A stretch of 64,000 bases of DNA from contig JAUJNG010000014.1 in the NCBI GenBank assembly GCA_030448265.1, forward strand, positions 1 to 64,000, given 5' to 3'. The notes beneath the pieces are model-generated. The model was not told where the DNA came from and made no database searches. It was given only the letters and a program-made list of their open reading frames with translations. Below, one piece after another: positions 34,688 to 44,566 of the stretch. Positions within the stretch are counted from its first letter, which is position 1, and every line of letters starts with the position of its first letter. This stretch comes from Abditibacterium sp. GTDB taxonomy: Bacteria; Armatimonadota; Abditibacteriia; Abditibacteriales; Abditibacteriaceae. The position numbers were made by a program, and so were the translations under genes.

Positions 34688-35635
34688 ATGCAAAACGAAA
34701 CCACCGGCGGTGATGAATTTAAACCCATGGGGGCCAAACATGGTGTGCCACGCTTTTTGCCGCTCGCGCTCGGCTTGTGGCTTGTGGCGGGGGTGACGCG
34801 GTTCTGGATCGCGCCCCAGATGACGCAACTGCCCGCCGATTATACCGAGGAAACCAGTTATGTGGCTCGCGGGCGCTATCGGGACACGCCCGACGGCGCC
34901 TGGGAGAAATTCGATCTGGTCGTTCGCCGTGTCGATCAAACCCTGGTCGCTTCCACTGACCATGCTATTATCCAGGGCGACACCCATTGGACGACTAACA
35001 CCGGCGAAGTGACCTACGAAAGCGCCGGTATTTACGGCGTCGATCCGCGCACCCGCACCAACCTGTCCGGCTACGGCAACGTGCAGCGCACCGGCCAGTT
35101 TCTGTTTCCGCCGCACGTCCGGCGCGCGACTTACCGCTTGTGGGATCCGTTTTACTCCGGAGCGCGCACCGCGACGTTCAGCCATGCCGCGACTCTCCAG
35201 GGGCTGCCGGTTTACGTCTTCAACTGCCACGTCAACGCGCTTGACGACACGCCCGCTTACGCTTTTTTGCGCGATGTGCCAGAGCGATACCGCGCCTATT
35301 CCACCGGCACCGGCAAAGCCTGGGTTGAGCAGGTCTCCGGCATCGTGATCGACTTCGAAGACACCGGTAAAAGTTATTTCGGAGCAGCGACCGGCAAACC
35401 GGCAGCCGATTTTTACTTTTGGAGCGCGCGCTACACCCCACAAACTAAATCGGCCCAAATTCAGCGCGCCAGGAGCGCGCGCCTGCGCCTTCTGACATTG
35501 GAAAACTGGCTGCCCTCGGCGCTGCTGCTGGCCGGTCTGGGCACTTTGGCGCTGGGGCTGCGGCGCAGGGAATCCCGTCGCGCAATGCCGCCCAATCCCC
35601 CTTCCACAGGAGTTCTGCCATCCCCTTGCATTTGA
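34688..35635 (+). CDS. DUF3068 / porin PorA-like membrane protein
   Basis: A 315-residue protein with an N-terminal membrane helix (FLPLALGLWLVAGVTRFWI), a beta-rich exported domain (about 45-270) and a C-terminal membrane helix (LPSALLLAGLGTLALGL). The arrangement and motifs such as TEETSYVARGRY, VRRVDQTLVASTDHAII and DRGT-like Ig segments match DUF3068, known from actinobacterial PorA-like proteins. Start chosen at ATG 34688; alternatives exist at 34634 and 34727. The 3' end overlaps the next kinase gene by 10 bases, so it appears to head the signalling operon and may be a ligand-binding or membrane accessory partner. Confidence 0.72.
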   Translation: MQNETTGGDEFKPMGAKHGVPRFLPLALGLWLVAGVTRFWIAPQMTQLPADYTEETSYVARGRYRDTPDGAWEKFDLVVRRVDQTLVASTDHAIIQGDTHWTTNTGEVTYESAGIYGVDPRTRTNLSGYGNVQRTGQFLFPPHVRRATYRLWDPFYSGARTATFSHAATLQGLPVYVFNCHVNALDDTPAYAFLRDVPERYRAYSTGTGKAWVEQVSGIVIDFEDTGKSYFGAATGKPAADFYFWSARYTPQTKSAQIQRARSARLRLLTLENWLPSALLLAGLGTLALGLRRRESRRAMPPNPPSTGVLPSPCI

Positions 35636-38600
35636 ATCTGACGCCGCGAATCACCCTCGCTTTCGTGCTTTTCGCCGCCGCTCTGCTGACCGGAGTGGGG
35701 CTGGTTTTTTACAACACGGCCCGTGACAGCCTCCAGGCGGCGGCGACTTCGGAACTGCTTTCGACGGCTATCGAACAGGAAATCCAGATCAATGGCTGGG
35801 TTAATGAACGGCAGGAGGATTTAGCCGATCTGGCCGCCTCGCCAAGCATCCGCGCCGACGTTGCCGTCCTGGTGAGCGCGCCCGACATTGCCACAGCGCG
35901 CGCCGCTCGCGACCGAATACTGGCGGAATTTGCGCCTTATAGGGGGACGAAATACCTCGAATTGTTCCTCTTGCATCCCGTCACGGGAAAAGTGCTGGCC
36001 TCGACAGATGCCGGAGAAGAAGGCAAGTCTAAGCGAGACGACTCCTATTTCGAACAGGGCAAACTCGACTCGTTTGTGAAGAACCCCTATTTTTCCTCCA
36101 CTCTGAACGAGCCGGCGATCGCGCTTGCCACACCACTGCGTTCCTCACAGGGGCTGATAGGCGTCCTGGTGACGCGGCTGAATCTCGCCGCCCTGGACGC
36201 CATCGTGCAGCGTCGCACCGGCATCCGCCGCAGCCACGACGCTTATCTGGTGAATCCAGCGGGCCAGTTCGTCACGCAGCCGCGCTTTATCCGTTATCCG
36301 GTCGTTTTGAAACCGCACCCCGACAATGAGGTCGTGCGGCGCGTTCTGGCGCGCAACAGCGGCGTGGCTCTGGCGCCTGGCTATCGCGGCGTGCCTGCGA
36401 TCATCGTTTATCGCTGGCTACCCGAGCGCCAGCTCGGCCTCATCGTCAAAATGGATCAGGCCGAAGCCTTCGCGCCCATCGTGGCGTTTGGCCGCACCAT
36501 TTTGGGAATCAGCGGACTGGCTTTGCTGCTCGCTTCGGGTCTGGCTTTCGCCCTCGCGAAAGGTATCACGCATCCCCTGCGCGCTTTGAAGGATGGTGTG
36601 GCGCGCTTCGGGCGCGGCGAACTGGACGTGCGCCTGCCCGACACTTCGGGCGACGAAGTGGGCCTACTGGCGCGCGAATTCAACGCCATGGCCAGCGCCA
36701 TCGCCTCCAAAGAAACGCAGTTGAGCGAAAGCGAGCAGAGCGTGCGCCTCATGGTGGAGAGCGTGCGCGATTACGCCATCCTCATGCTCGACCCAGAAGG
36801 CCGCGTCGCCAGTTGGAACGCCGGTGCCGAGCGTTTCAAGGGCTACACCGCCCAGGAAATCATCGGGCAGCACTTTTCGCGCTTTTATACGCCCGAAGAC
36901 ATCGCCGCCGGCAAACCGGAACTGAATCTCCACGCGGCCCAGGTCGAAGGCCGCTTTGAAGACGATAGCTGGCGCGTGCGCCAGGACGGTTCGAGGTTCT
37001 GGGCCAACGTGGTGATTACCGCCGTGCGCGACGAGGCCGGACTTCTGCGCGGCTTTTCCAAGGTGACGCGCGACATCACCGAGCGCAAGGCGGCCCAGGA
37101 AGAGATGCTCAAAGCCCAGGAGCAAATCCTACAGGCCTATGTCAACACCGAGCAGCGCGTCGTGGAGCGCACCAAGGAGCTCGAAGCGGCCCACCACGAA
37201 GTGGAACAGGCCGCGCGCGCCAACCGCAACATGATGGAGTATTCCCAGGACGTGATCTGCTCCATCGACGGCGAGGGACGATTCAGCAATGTCAGTCCGG
37301 CGTGCCACAAGGTCTGGGGCTACTCGCCCGAAGATCTCAATGGCCGCCTCTACATCGACCTGGTTCATCCCGACGATGTGGAAAAAACCAACCAGGTCGC
37401 CGCCGCGATTGTGAGCGGTCAGGCCATCGACGATTTCGAAAACCGTTATTTGCGCCGCGACGGCTCGGTTGTCGATGTGCTGTGGTCGGCGGTGTGGTCG
37501 GACGAGGAAAAGTCGATGTTCTGCGTCGCGCGCGACATTTCCGAGCGCAAGCGCGCCGAAGAAGAACTGCGCTTCGCCAAGGAAGCCGCCGAAGCCGCCA
37601 GCCTGGCCAAAAGCCAGTTTTTGGCCAACATGAGCCACGAAATCCGCACCCCGATGAACGGCGTGCTGGGCCCTATCGGTTTGCTGCTCGATTCCAACCT
37701 TGGCGGCCCCCAGCGCGAACTCACCGAAATCGCGCGTTCGAGCGCCGAATCGCTCCTCGCCATCATCAACGACATTCTGGATCTGTCCAAAATCGAAGTT
37801 GGCAAGCTGGAGATCGAACCTATACCCTTCAATCTGCTCATGGCCGTCGAAGAAACGGCGGCGATGATGGTTTCCAGGGCCGAAGAAAAAGGACTCGACC
37901 TCATCGTGCGCTACCCGCCCGAAGTGCCGCGCGCGGTCATCGGCGATCCTGGCCGCATCCGTCAGGTGCTGGCGAACCTGGTTTCCAACGCCATCAAATT
38001 CACCGCGCAGGGCCACGTTTTGATCAACGTCGAAGCCAGTGTGAAGGATGAAGGTGGGGCGAGAAAAGATGACGATGAAGTGCTGCTGCATTTCAGCGTG
38101 GAGGACACCGGCATCGGCATCGCGCCCGACAAAATCGAACACGTTTTCGGACGCTTCAATCAGGCCGACACCTCCACCACGCGGCGCTACGGCGGAACTG
38201 GATTGGGACTGTCCATCTCGCGCCAGTTGGTGGAGCTGATGGGCGGCGAAATCGGCGCCGCCAGTGTGGTGGGCGAAGGTTCGACATTTTCCTTTTCGCT
38301 GCGCCTGCCTTTGCAAAGCGACGCGCCGCAATTGGCCCTTCCCGACGCCGATTTGAAAGGCGTGCGCGTCCTCATCGTGGACGACAACGCCGTCAACCGC
38401 CGCGTTTTGCACGAGCAGATGGACAACTGGAATCTTCGCCACCACATCTGCGCGAGCGCCCAGGAAGCGCTGGAAACGCTGCGCGCGGCGCGGGCCGAGG
38501 GCGATCCGTTTCGCATCGCGATTCTCGACCACCAGATGCCCGACATGGACGGCGAAATGCTGGGTCGAGCCATCAAAGCCGACCCCGAACTGCGCGACAT

Positions 38601-39633
38601 CCTTCTGGTGATGCTGACGTCGATGGGGCAAAAAGGCGACGCAGTTCGCCTCAAAACGGCGGGTTTCGCGGCCTATCTGATCAAACCGGCGCGCCAGTCG
38701 GAGCTTTTGGCCGCGATGGTGGGCGTATGGACGGCGCACGATGTCGAATCGCGCGCCGAATCCCCGCCCCGCCACGAAGTGGGCGGCGCCGACAGCGCGC
38801 CCCTGGAAAAGTCCAGTCGCTGGGACGGCACGCGGGTTTTGCTGGCCGAAGACAACATCGTCAACCAGAAGGTCGCCACGCTGATGCTGCACAATTTCGG
38901 CTGCCGCGTCGAAGTCGCCGCCAATGGCCGCGAGGCGCTCGAAATCCTCGATTCGCTGCCTTTCGACCTCATTTTCATGGACTGCGAAATGCCCGAAATG
39001 GACGGTTTCGAAGCAACCGCGCAAATCCGCCGGCGCGGCGATGAAAAACGCGCCCTGCCCATCATCGCGGTGACCGCCAAAGCCACGCGCGGCGACCGCG
39101 AATTTTGCCTGCAAGCCGGCATGGACGACTACATCTCCAAACCGGTGAAATCGGACGATTTTCTGGCCGCGCTGGAGCGTTGGGCGCCAGGAGGGAAGGA
39201 TGAAGGCGGAAGGATGAAGGATGAAGAGAAAACGCCTGATCCTGCGCCTGATCTTTATCCTTCATCCTTCATCCTTTATCCTTCGTTAGATGCCGAAGTC
39301 GTAGCGAGTCTGCGCGATCTCGCGGCGGCCACCGATGCCTCGCTTTTGGATCAGATCTTCAAGTCGTTTGTCGGCGACGGCGAGGCGCGCGTCCTCCGCT
39401 TGCAGCACGCCGTGGAAAGTGAAGATGCGATTGAGCTGCGCCAGGCGGCTCATGCTTTTAAGGGCGCCAGTGGCAACATCGGCGCTCATCGTATAGCCGA
39501 GATCGCCAGGCAGTTGCAGGTGCTGGGCGAAGCGGGCAGCGTCGAGGGCGCCGCCGCGCTCGTGGCCGCGCTACGGAGCGAGTTCGCTCTGGTGCGGGCG
39601 GAAATTAGCGCCGAACTGGAAAAACCCTTATGA
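35626..39633 (+). CDS. Hybrid sensor kinase dCache-HAMP-PAS-PAS-HisKA-HATPase-REC-REC-Hpt
   Basis: A 1335-residue membrane sensor and phosphorelay protein. TM1 (about 10-28) and TM2 (about 288-308) flank a periplasmic dCache-like domain. HAMP (about 310-362) and two PAS domains (about 368-490, 545-655) precede the HisKA with His671 ([11 protein letters not shown]). HATPase motifs: NLVSNAIKF and YGGTGLGLSI. Receivers have Asp968 (AILDHQMPDMDG) and Asp1119 (LIFMDCEMPEMDG). Hpt has His1276 (HAFKGASGNIG). Start TTG 35626; 35632 is possible. The gene overlaps the next (REC-GGDEF) by 4 bases. The linker between the last receiver and Hpt is made of a palindromic repeat read in frame. Confidence 0.93.
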   Translation: MHLNLTPRITLAFVLFAAALLTGVGLVFYNTARDSLQAAATSELLSTAIEQEIQINGWVNERQEDLADLAASPSIRADVAVLVSAPDIATARAARDRILAEFAPYRGTKYLELFLLHPVTGKVLASTDAGEEGKSKRDDSYFEQGKLDSFVKNPYFSSTLNEPAIALATPLRSSQGLIGVLVTRLNLAALDAIVQRRTGIRRSHDAYLVNPAGQFVTQPRFIRYPVVLKPHPDNEVVRRVLARNSGVALAPGYRGVPAIIVYRWLPERQLGLIVKMDQAEAFAPIVAFGRTILGISGLALLLASGLAFALAKGITHPLRALKDGVARFGRGELDVRLPDTSGDEVGLLAREFNAMASAIASKETQLSESEQSVRLMVESVRDYAILMLDPEGRVASWNAGAERFKGYTAQEIIGQHFSRFYTPEDIAAGKPELNLHAAQVEGRFEDDSWRVRQDGSRFWANVVITAVRDEAGLLRGFSKVTRDITERKAAQEEMLKAQEQILQAYVNTEQRVVERTKELEAAHHEVEQAARANRNMMEYSQDVICSIDGEGRFSNVSPACHKVWGYSPEDLNGRLYIDLVHPDDVEKTNQVAAAIVSGQAIDDFENRYLRRDGSVVDVLWSAVWSDEEKSMFCVARDISERKRAEEELRFAKEAAEAASLAKSQFLANMSHEIRTPMNGVLGPIGLLLDSNLGGPQRELTEIARSSAESLLAIINDILDLSKIEVGKLEIEPIPFNLLMAVEETAAMMVSRAEEKGLDLIVRYPPEVPRAVIGDPGRIRQVLANLVSNAIKFTAQGHVLINVEASVKDEGGARKDDDEVLLHFSVEDTGIGIAPDKIEHVFGRFNQADTSTTRRYGGTGLGLSISRQLVELMGGEIGAASVVGEGSTFSFSLRLPLQSDAPQLALPDADLKGVRVLIVDDNAVNRRVLHEQMDNWNLRHHICASAQEALETLRAARAEGDPFRIAILDHQMPDMDGEMLGRAIKADPELRDILLVMLTSMGQKGDAVRLKTAGFAAYLIKPARQSELLAAMVGVWTAHDVESRAESPPRHEVGGADSAPLEKSSRWDGTRVLLAEDNIVNQKVATLMLHNFGCRVEVAANGREALEILDSLPFDLIFMDCEMPEMDGFEATAQIRRRGDEKRALPIIAVTAKATRGDREFCLQAGMDDYISKPVKSDDFLAALERWAPGGKDEGGRMKDEEKTPDPAPDLYPSSFILYPSLDAEVVASLRDLAAATDASLLDQIFKSFVGDGEARVLRLQHAVESEDAIELRQAAHAFKGASGNIGAHRIAEIARQLQVLGEAGSVEGAAALVAALRSEFALVRAEISAELEKPL
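39194..39284. repeat. In-frame palindromic repeat inside the kinase linker (AAGGATGAAGG type)
   Basis: Arms GAAGGATGAAGGCGGAAGG... (39194-39226) and the complement ending CATCCTTTATCCTTC (39252-39284) lie inside the kinase coding frame between REC2 and Hpt. They encode KDEGGRMKDEEK then LYPSSFILYPS. It is related to the intergenic palindrome at 9653-9741. Confidence 0.88.
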
Positions 39634-40544
39634 AAATACTCATTGCCGAAGACGATATGACCTCGCGGCTCGTGCTGGGCGCGACCCTCAAAAAGATGGG
39701 GCACCAGGTCACGGCGGCATCGAGTGGACGGGAAGCCTGGGATGCCCTCAATCAGGAGCATTTTCCGCTTTTAATCTCCGATTGGATGATGCCCGACATG
39801 GACGGCCTCGAACTGTGCCGCCGGATTCGCGCCGCGCAGGGCGCTCGATACACCTACATCATTTTGCTCACAGCCCTGAGCGGCAAGGGCAGCTATCTCG
39901 AAGGTCTGGACGCGGGCGCCGACGACTTCATCACCAAACCCTTCGACGAAGACACCCTGGTGGCGCGTTTGCGGGTAGCGCAGCGCATTCTGGCGCTGCA
40001 CGAAACGCTGCGAATCCAGGCGATGCACGACGCCTTGACCGGCCTTTGGAACCGCGCCGCCATCGTGGAGAACCTGACCCACGAACTGGATCGGGCACGG
40101 CGCGACGCCAGACCTCTGGGCGTGGTGCTGCTCGATCTGGATCATTTTAAAAGTGTCAACGACACCCACGGCCACGGCGCCGGTGACGCCGTTTTGAAGG
40201 AAGCGGCCCAGCGCTTGAAAAGCTCGATGCGCTGCTACGACAAAGTGGGGCGCTATGGCGGCGAGGAGTTCCTCGTGGTCGCGCCAGGCTGCGCTCAGTG
40301 CGAAAACGTCCTGACGCTGGCCGAACGCATTCGCGGCTCCATCGCCGCCGAAGCGGTGGACATCGGCGAGCAGATGCTGGCGATGAGTTGCAGCCTGGGC
40401 GCGGCGGTCAGTTCCACCCACGTCAGGGAAGACGCCGCCGCCATCATCGAGCGCGCCGACGCCGCGCTCTATCGCGCCAAAGAAGGGGGCCGCAACCGCA
40501 CCGAACTGGCGCCCGAAACGCCAATGGCCACTATTTCCCAGTAG
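39630..40544 (+). CDS. Response regulator with GGDEF output (diguanylate cyclase)
   Basis: A 304-residue REC-GGDEF protein that would make c-di-GMP when phosphorylated. Receiver phosphoacceptor Asp51 (LLISDWMMPDMDG), with ITKPFD lysine. GGDEF domain from about 135, with active site RYGGEEF (about 208-214) and an RCYD I-site ahead of it, so product inhibition is likely. It starts with a 4-base overlap (ATGA) with the dCache hybrid kinase, whose Hpt domain is its probable phosphodonor. The receiver is closely similar to that of the REC-kinase at 52949. Confidence 0.95.
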   Translation: MKILIAEDDMTSRLVLGATLKKMGHQVTAASSGREAWDALNQEHFPLLISDWMMPDMDGLELCRRIRAAQGARYTYIILLTALSGKGSYLEGLDAGADDFITKPFDEDTLVARLRVAQRILALHETLRIQAMHDALTGLWNRAAIVENLTHELDRARRDARPLGVVLLDLDHFKSVNDTHGHGAGDAVLKEAAQRLKSSMRCYDKVGRYGGEEFLVVAPGCAQCENVLTLAERIRGSIAAEAVDIGEQMLAMSCSLGAAVSSTHVREDAAAIIERADAALYRAKEGGRNRTELAPETPMATISQ

Positions 40545-40577
40545 GACTACGAGAAACGCAGTGGGAAATTTGGTCGA

Positions 40578-40645
40578 GGCGGGGCTTGCGCCCTCTTCCA
40601 TCTTGGATTTCTGGGGGTTGGAAGAGGGCGCCACCCCCCCCTTGA
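40578..40645. repeat. Imperfect inverted repeat, CGCAAGCCCCG variant (copy 5)
   Basis: Left arm GGCGGGGCTTGCGCCCTCTT (from 40578); right arm TTGGAAGAGGGCGCC decays to a run of C. Same family as 25774, 29462, 31448 and 32431, but eroded. Confidence 0.85.
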
Positions 40646-40700
40646 TGGCGTTTGTGTGATAAAAACAAACAATCCACCGGCTTTTCTCTCAACAAACAGA

Positions 40701-40804
40701 CTGAAAAGGGCCCGTTGGGGCGTAGCGTGCGACGCCCGGGCCTGGACAGACGCTCACGGCACCCCAAGGGCGTAGCACGCTACGCCCCTACGGGAACTTT
40801 TCAG
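40701..40804. repeat. Inverted repeat of GGGGCGTAGCGTGC type upstream of the GAF kinase
   Basis: Left arm 40701-40730 (CTGAAAAGGGCCCGTTGGGG...) and right arm 40775-40804 (GCACGCTACGCCCC...) nearly complementary around a 44-base loop. With the repeat at 40578 it fills the 284-base gap between the REC-GGDEF gene and the GAF-PAS kinase gene. No other signal seen there. Confidence 0.85.
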
Positions 40805-40828
40805 ACTGCCTCTAAAAACGAGAGAGTT

Positions 40829-43800
40829 ATGGACGTTTCCCCCGCAGCCGACGAAACCCAGCGCATCGAAGAAGTGCGGCGCTTCCGCATTCTGGACACG
40901 CTGCCCGAACCGGCGTTCGAGCGCCTCACGCGCCTCGCGGCGCGGCTGTTCGAGGTGCCCATCGCCATTATCAAGCTCATCGACGCCGACCGGCAGTGGA
41001 TTAAATCGTCCTACGGCCTCGATTCCATCGCGGCGCAGCGCGGCGGGACACTGGGCGATCAGGTCATTCTGGGCGGCGAGGTTTTCGTGGTGCCCGACGC
41101 TTCCCAGGACGCGCGTTTCGCCGCCAATCCGCTCGTGACCGGCGAGACCGCGATTCGTTTTTACGCTGGCGCGCCGCTCCGAACCCGCGACGGCTTCAAC
41201 GTCGGCACCTTCGCCATCATGGACACCGCGCCGCGCGAGATGGGCGCAGCCGAAAGGGACGCCCTGGCCGATTTAGCGGCGCTGGCGGTCGAGAAAATGG
41301 AACTGCGCCTTCTGCCTGGCGGCCTCCACGAAAGCGGGCAGGAGCGGCGGGCGCAGGATTTACTCGCCCAACACAGCGAAGACCAGTTTCGCGCGCTGAT
41401 CGAAAACGCCGCCGACATCATCGGGGTTGTGGAGGCCGACGGCACCGTGCGCTATCAAAGCCCCTCGATTGAAGCGCTGCTGGGCTACGCGCCCGAAGAA
41501 CTGAGCGGCCAAAACGCCTTCGACCTCATCCATCCCGACGACGCCCCGCGCTTCGGGGAAGCCCTGACGCGCGCCGTTCAAGCGCCGGACGGCACTTTTT
41601 CGCTGGAATATCGCTTCCGGCATCGCGACGGCTCGTGGCGCCATTTCGAATCGGTGGGCAAAACCCTCGTCGGCGGCGCGCCGGCCTCCGGCGTGGTGCT
41701 GTCTTCGCGCGATGTCACCGAGCGCAGGCGCAGCGAAGCCGCGTTGCAAGCCGCCAAAGACCAACTGCAAATCGTGCTCGACACCATTCCTGGCGGTGTG
41801 ACGTGGGTGAGCAGCGACCTGAAATATCTGGGGGTCAACCGCTATTTGGCCGAATACTTCAAAATGGCGGCGGAAAATTTCATTGGGCGGCCCATTGACT
41901 TTATGGGCATCGGCTCCGACTACGAAGCGCCGGTGCGCGCCTTCTTCGAGGGTGCGAGCCAACAGACCTCCTTCGAGGCGGGCCTCGATGTCAACGGCAT
42001 GAGGCGCACGATGTTGATCTCGGGCGGGAAATATCGGGAAGGCCGCGCCGCCGTGCTGGTGGGTATCGACATCACTGAACGCAAAGTCGCTCAGGCCGCT
42101 TTGCAACAGGCCCATGACGAACTGGAAATGCGCGTCGCGCAGCGCACGGCTGAATTGGCCGCGACGGTCGAGACGCTGCGCGGACAGATTGCGGAGCGCG
42201 AGCGGGCGCAAAGCGCGCTTCACGAAAGCGAACTTCAGTTTCGCCACCTGATGGAAGTGCTGCCCGCCGCCGCCTACACCTGCGACGCCGAGGGCCTCAT
42301 CACCTATTTCAACCGGCAGGCGCAGGAGTTGTGGGGGCGTGCGCCCAGGCTCAGCGATACGGTGGATCGCTTTTGCGGCTCGTTCCGGCTTTTCGCGGTC
42401 GATGGCACGCCGCTGCGCCATGACCAGTCGTGGATGGCGATGGCGCTGCAAACCGACAGCGTGTATCACGGCTGCGAGATCGTCATCGAGCGGCCCGACG
42501 GCACGCGCGTTACGGCGCTGGCGCACACCACACCCATTTTGGATGAAGCGGGCCAGGTTCGGGGCGCGGTGAACATTCTTCTCGACATCTCCGAGCGCAA
42601 AATCGCCGAAGAAGCGCTGCGCGACAGCGAAGCGCGTTTTCGCCAGTTGGTGGCGCAGGCAGCCGACGCTTTTTTCATCGTGGACAGCGAGTCGCGTTTC
42701 GTGGAAGCCAACCAGCAGGCGTGCGAGGGTCTGGGCTATTCGCGTCAGGAACTGCTGGGGATGCGCGTGAGCGACATCGAAACCCTGTCCACACCGCAAA
42801 CTTTTGAAGCCGCATGGCGCGAGGCGTTGTCGAGCGGCGGCGTGACGCGAGAGGGGATGCACCGCCGCAAGGACGGCACGCTCTTTCCCGTCGAGGTGCG
42901 TATCGGCGTGCTGGAAGTGGGCGGCGACCATCTCATGCTCACCCTGGCGCGCGACATCACCAAGCGCAAGCGGGCCGAGGAATCGCTGCGCCAGAGCGAG
43001 GCCCGCAAAACGGCGATTCTGGAAACCGCGCTCGACTGCATCATCAGCATGGATCACGAGGGCAAAGTGACCGAATGGAATCCGGCGGCGGAGAAAACCT
43101 TCGGCTACGAGCGCGCCGACGCGGTGGGGCGGCAGTTGGGCGAACTCATCGTGCCCCAGGCGCTGCGCGAACGGCATTATCAGGGCATCGCGCACTATCT
43201 GGCGACCGGCACGGGGCCGGTTCTGGGCAGGCGCATCGAAATTCCCGCGCTGCGCGCCGACGGGGTGGAAATTCTGGTCGAACTTTCGATCACCGCCATT
43301 CCCACCAACGGCCCGCCGCTTTTCACCGCTTATCTGCGCGACATCACGCAGCGCCGCATCACCGAGGACGCGCTCAAAGCCGCCAAAGCCGAAGCCGAGC
43401 GCGCCAACCTCGCTAAAAGCGAGTTTCTCTCGCGCATGAGCCACGAACTTCGCACTCCGCTCAACGCGATTCTGGGCTTCGGCCAGCTGCTGGAAATGGA
43501 CGATTTGAACGCGGAACAGCACCAGGGCGTGGAGCAGATTCTCAGGGGCGGGCGGCACCTGCTCGATCTCATCAATGAAGTGCTCGACATTGCGCGCATC
43601 GAATCCGAACAGCCCCTGCTCGAAATCGAAACCGTGCCCGTCGCGGAAGCCCTCTCCGGCGCACTGGAGATGGTGCGGCCCCTGGCGGAGCGGCGCCGCA
43701 TCACCCTGAGCGGCGACTGGAGCGCGGCGCAGGGGTTTTGCGTGCTGGCCGACCGCAAACGGCTCAATCAGGTGCTGCTCAATCTGCTCTCCAACGCCGT

Positions 43801-44566
43801 CAAATACAATCGCGAGGGCGGAACGGCCACCCTTGCGGCGACGCCGGTTGCAAACGGACGGTTTCGCATCGCCATCAGCGATTCCGGCCAGGGCATCGCA
43901 CCGGAAAAAATCGAGCGGCTCTGGACGCCTTTCGACCGCCTGGGCGCCGAACGCACCGACATCGAAGGCACCGGACTGGGACTGGCGCTCACCCAGCGCC
44001 TCATCGACGCGATGGGCGGTTCCATCAGCGTGCAAAGCACTTTGAACGTGGGCAGCACTTTTTCCTTTGAACTGCCCCTGGGCGCGCGCTCTTCCGCATC
44101 AGGCGGCGCCGCGCCCGCCGAACCCCTCTCACGCAAACTGTCCCCGCCGGCCCAGCCGGCGCAAACCCACGCGCTGGTGCTTTACATCGAGGACAACCTC
44201 CCCAACTTCAGTCTGGTGCAAAACATTCTGCGCCACCGCCCCAAAATCAAGCTGCTGGCCGCGACCCAGGGCCGCATGGGTGTCGAACTGGCCGTCAAAC
44301 ACCGTCCCGATCTCATTCTGCTCGATGTCAATCTGCCCGATATCGGCGGCGAGGAAGTGCTGCGTCTGCTGCGCGAGGAACCCAGCACGCGCGCCATTCC
44401 CGTGGTCGCGGTGAGCGCCGACGCCACGCCCCAGCAAATCGAGCGCATGCAGTTCGGCGGAGCGCTCCAGTATTTGACCAAACCCCTCGACGTGAAGCGG
44501 TTTCTGGCGATGCTGGATGACAGCCTGCCCAAATCGGTGCCCGCATGGGGCCAGGGGGATTCATGA
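40829..44566 (+). CDS. Cytoplasmic hybrid sensor kinase GAF-PAS(x5)-HisKA-HATPase-REC
   Basis: A 1245-residue kinase with no membrane segment. GAF (about 20-165, FRILDTLPEPAFERLTRLAA), then five PAS domains (FRALIENAADIIGVV, DQLQIVLDTIPGGVTWV, FRHLMEVLPAAAYTCD, FRQLVAQAADAFFIVD, KTAILETALDCIISMD). HisKA with His872 (MSHELRTPLNAILG), HATPase NLLSNAVKYN and EGTGLGLALTQ, receiver phosphoacceptor Asp1166 (LILLDVNLPDIGG). Five PAS domains imply several cofactor or ligand inputs. ATG 40829 is chosen because the longer frame runs through a palindrome. The stop overlaps the next kinase start (ATGA). There is no Hpt, so phosphate must go elsewhere. Confidence 0.93.
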   Translation: MDVSPAADETQRIEEVRRFRILDTLPEPAFERLTRLAARLFEVPIAIIKLIDADRQWIKSSYGLDSIAAQRGGTLGDQVILGGEVFVVPDASQDARFAANPLVTGETAIRFYAGAPLRTRDGFNVGTFAIMDTAPREMGAAERDALADLAALAVEKMELRLLPGGLHESGQERRAQDLLAQHSEDQFRALIENAADIIGVVEADGTVRYQSPSIEALLGYAPEELSGQNAFDLIHPDDAPRFGEALTRAVQAPDGTFSLEYRFRHRDGSWRHFESVGKTLVGGAPASGVVLSSRDVTERRRSEAALQAAKDQLQIVLDTIPGGVTWVSSDLKYLGVNRYLAEYFKMAAENFIGRPIDFMGIGSDYEAPVRAFFEGASQQTSFEAGLDVNGMRRTMLISGGKYREGRAAVLVGIDITERKVAQAALQQAHDELEMRVAQRTAELAATVETLRGQIAERERAQSALHESELQFRHLMEVLPAAAYTCDAEGLITYFNRQAQELWGRAPRLSDTVDRFCGSFRLFAVDGTPLRHDQSWMAMALQTDSVYHGCEIVIERPDGTRVTALAHTTPILDEAGQVRGAVNILLDISERKIAEEALRDSEARFRQLVAQAADAFFIVDSESRFVEANQQACEGLGYSRQELLGMRVSDIETLSTPQTFEAAWREALSSGGVTREGMHRRKDGTLFPVEVRIGVLEVGGDHLMLTLARDITKRKRAEESLRQSEARKTAILETALDCIISMDHEGKVTEWNPAAEKTFGYERADAVGRQLGELIVPQALRERHYQGIAHYLATGTGPVLGRRIEIPALRADGVEILVELSITAIPTNGPPLFTAYLRDITQRRITEDALKAAKAEAERANLAKSEFLSRMSHELRTPLNAILGFGQLLEMDDLNAEQHQGVEQILRGGRHLLDLINEVLDIARIESEQPLLEIETVPVAEALSGALEMVRPLAERRRITLSGDWSAAQGFCVLADRKRLNQVLLNLLSNAVKYNREGGTATLAATPVANGRFRIAISDSGQGIAPEKIERLWTPFDRLGAERTDIEGTGLGLALTQRLIDAMGGSISVQSTLNVGSTFSFELPLGARSSASGGAAPAEPLSRKLSPPAQPAQTHALVLYIEDNLPNFSLVQNILRHRPKIKLLAATQGRMGVELAVKHRPDLILLDVNLPDIGGEEVLRLLREEPSTRAIPVVAVSADATPQQIERMQFGGALQYLTKPLDVKRFLAMLDDSLPKSVPAWGQGDS

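Noticed and set aside
37129..39114. Open frame of 661 codons antisense to the dCache kinase
   Set aside because: Shadow frame with low-complexity, His- and Gln-rich translation.
41360..44035. Open frame of 891 codons antisense to the GAF-PAS kinase
   Set aside because: Composition is that of a GC-rich shadow frame (His, Gln, Arg and Ala rich) with no domains, while the opposite strand encodes clear kinase motifs throughout.
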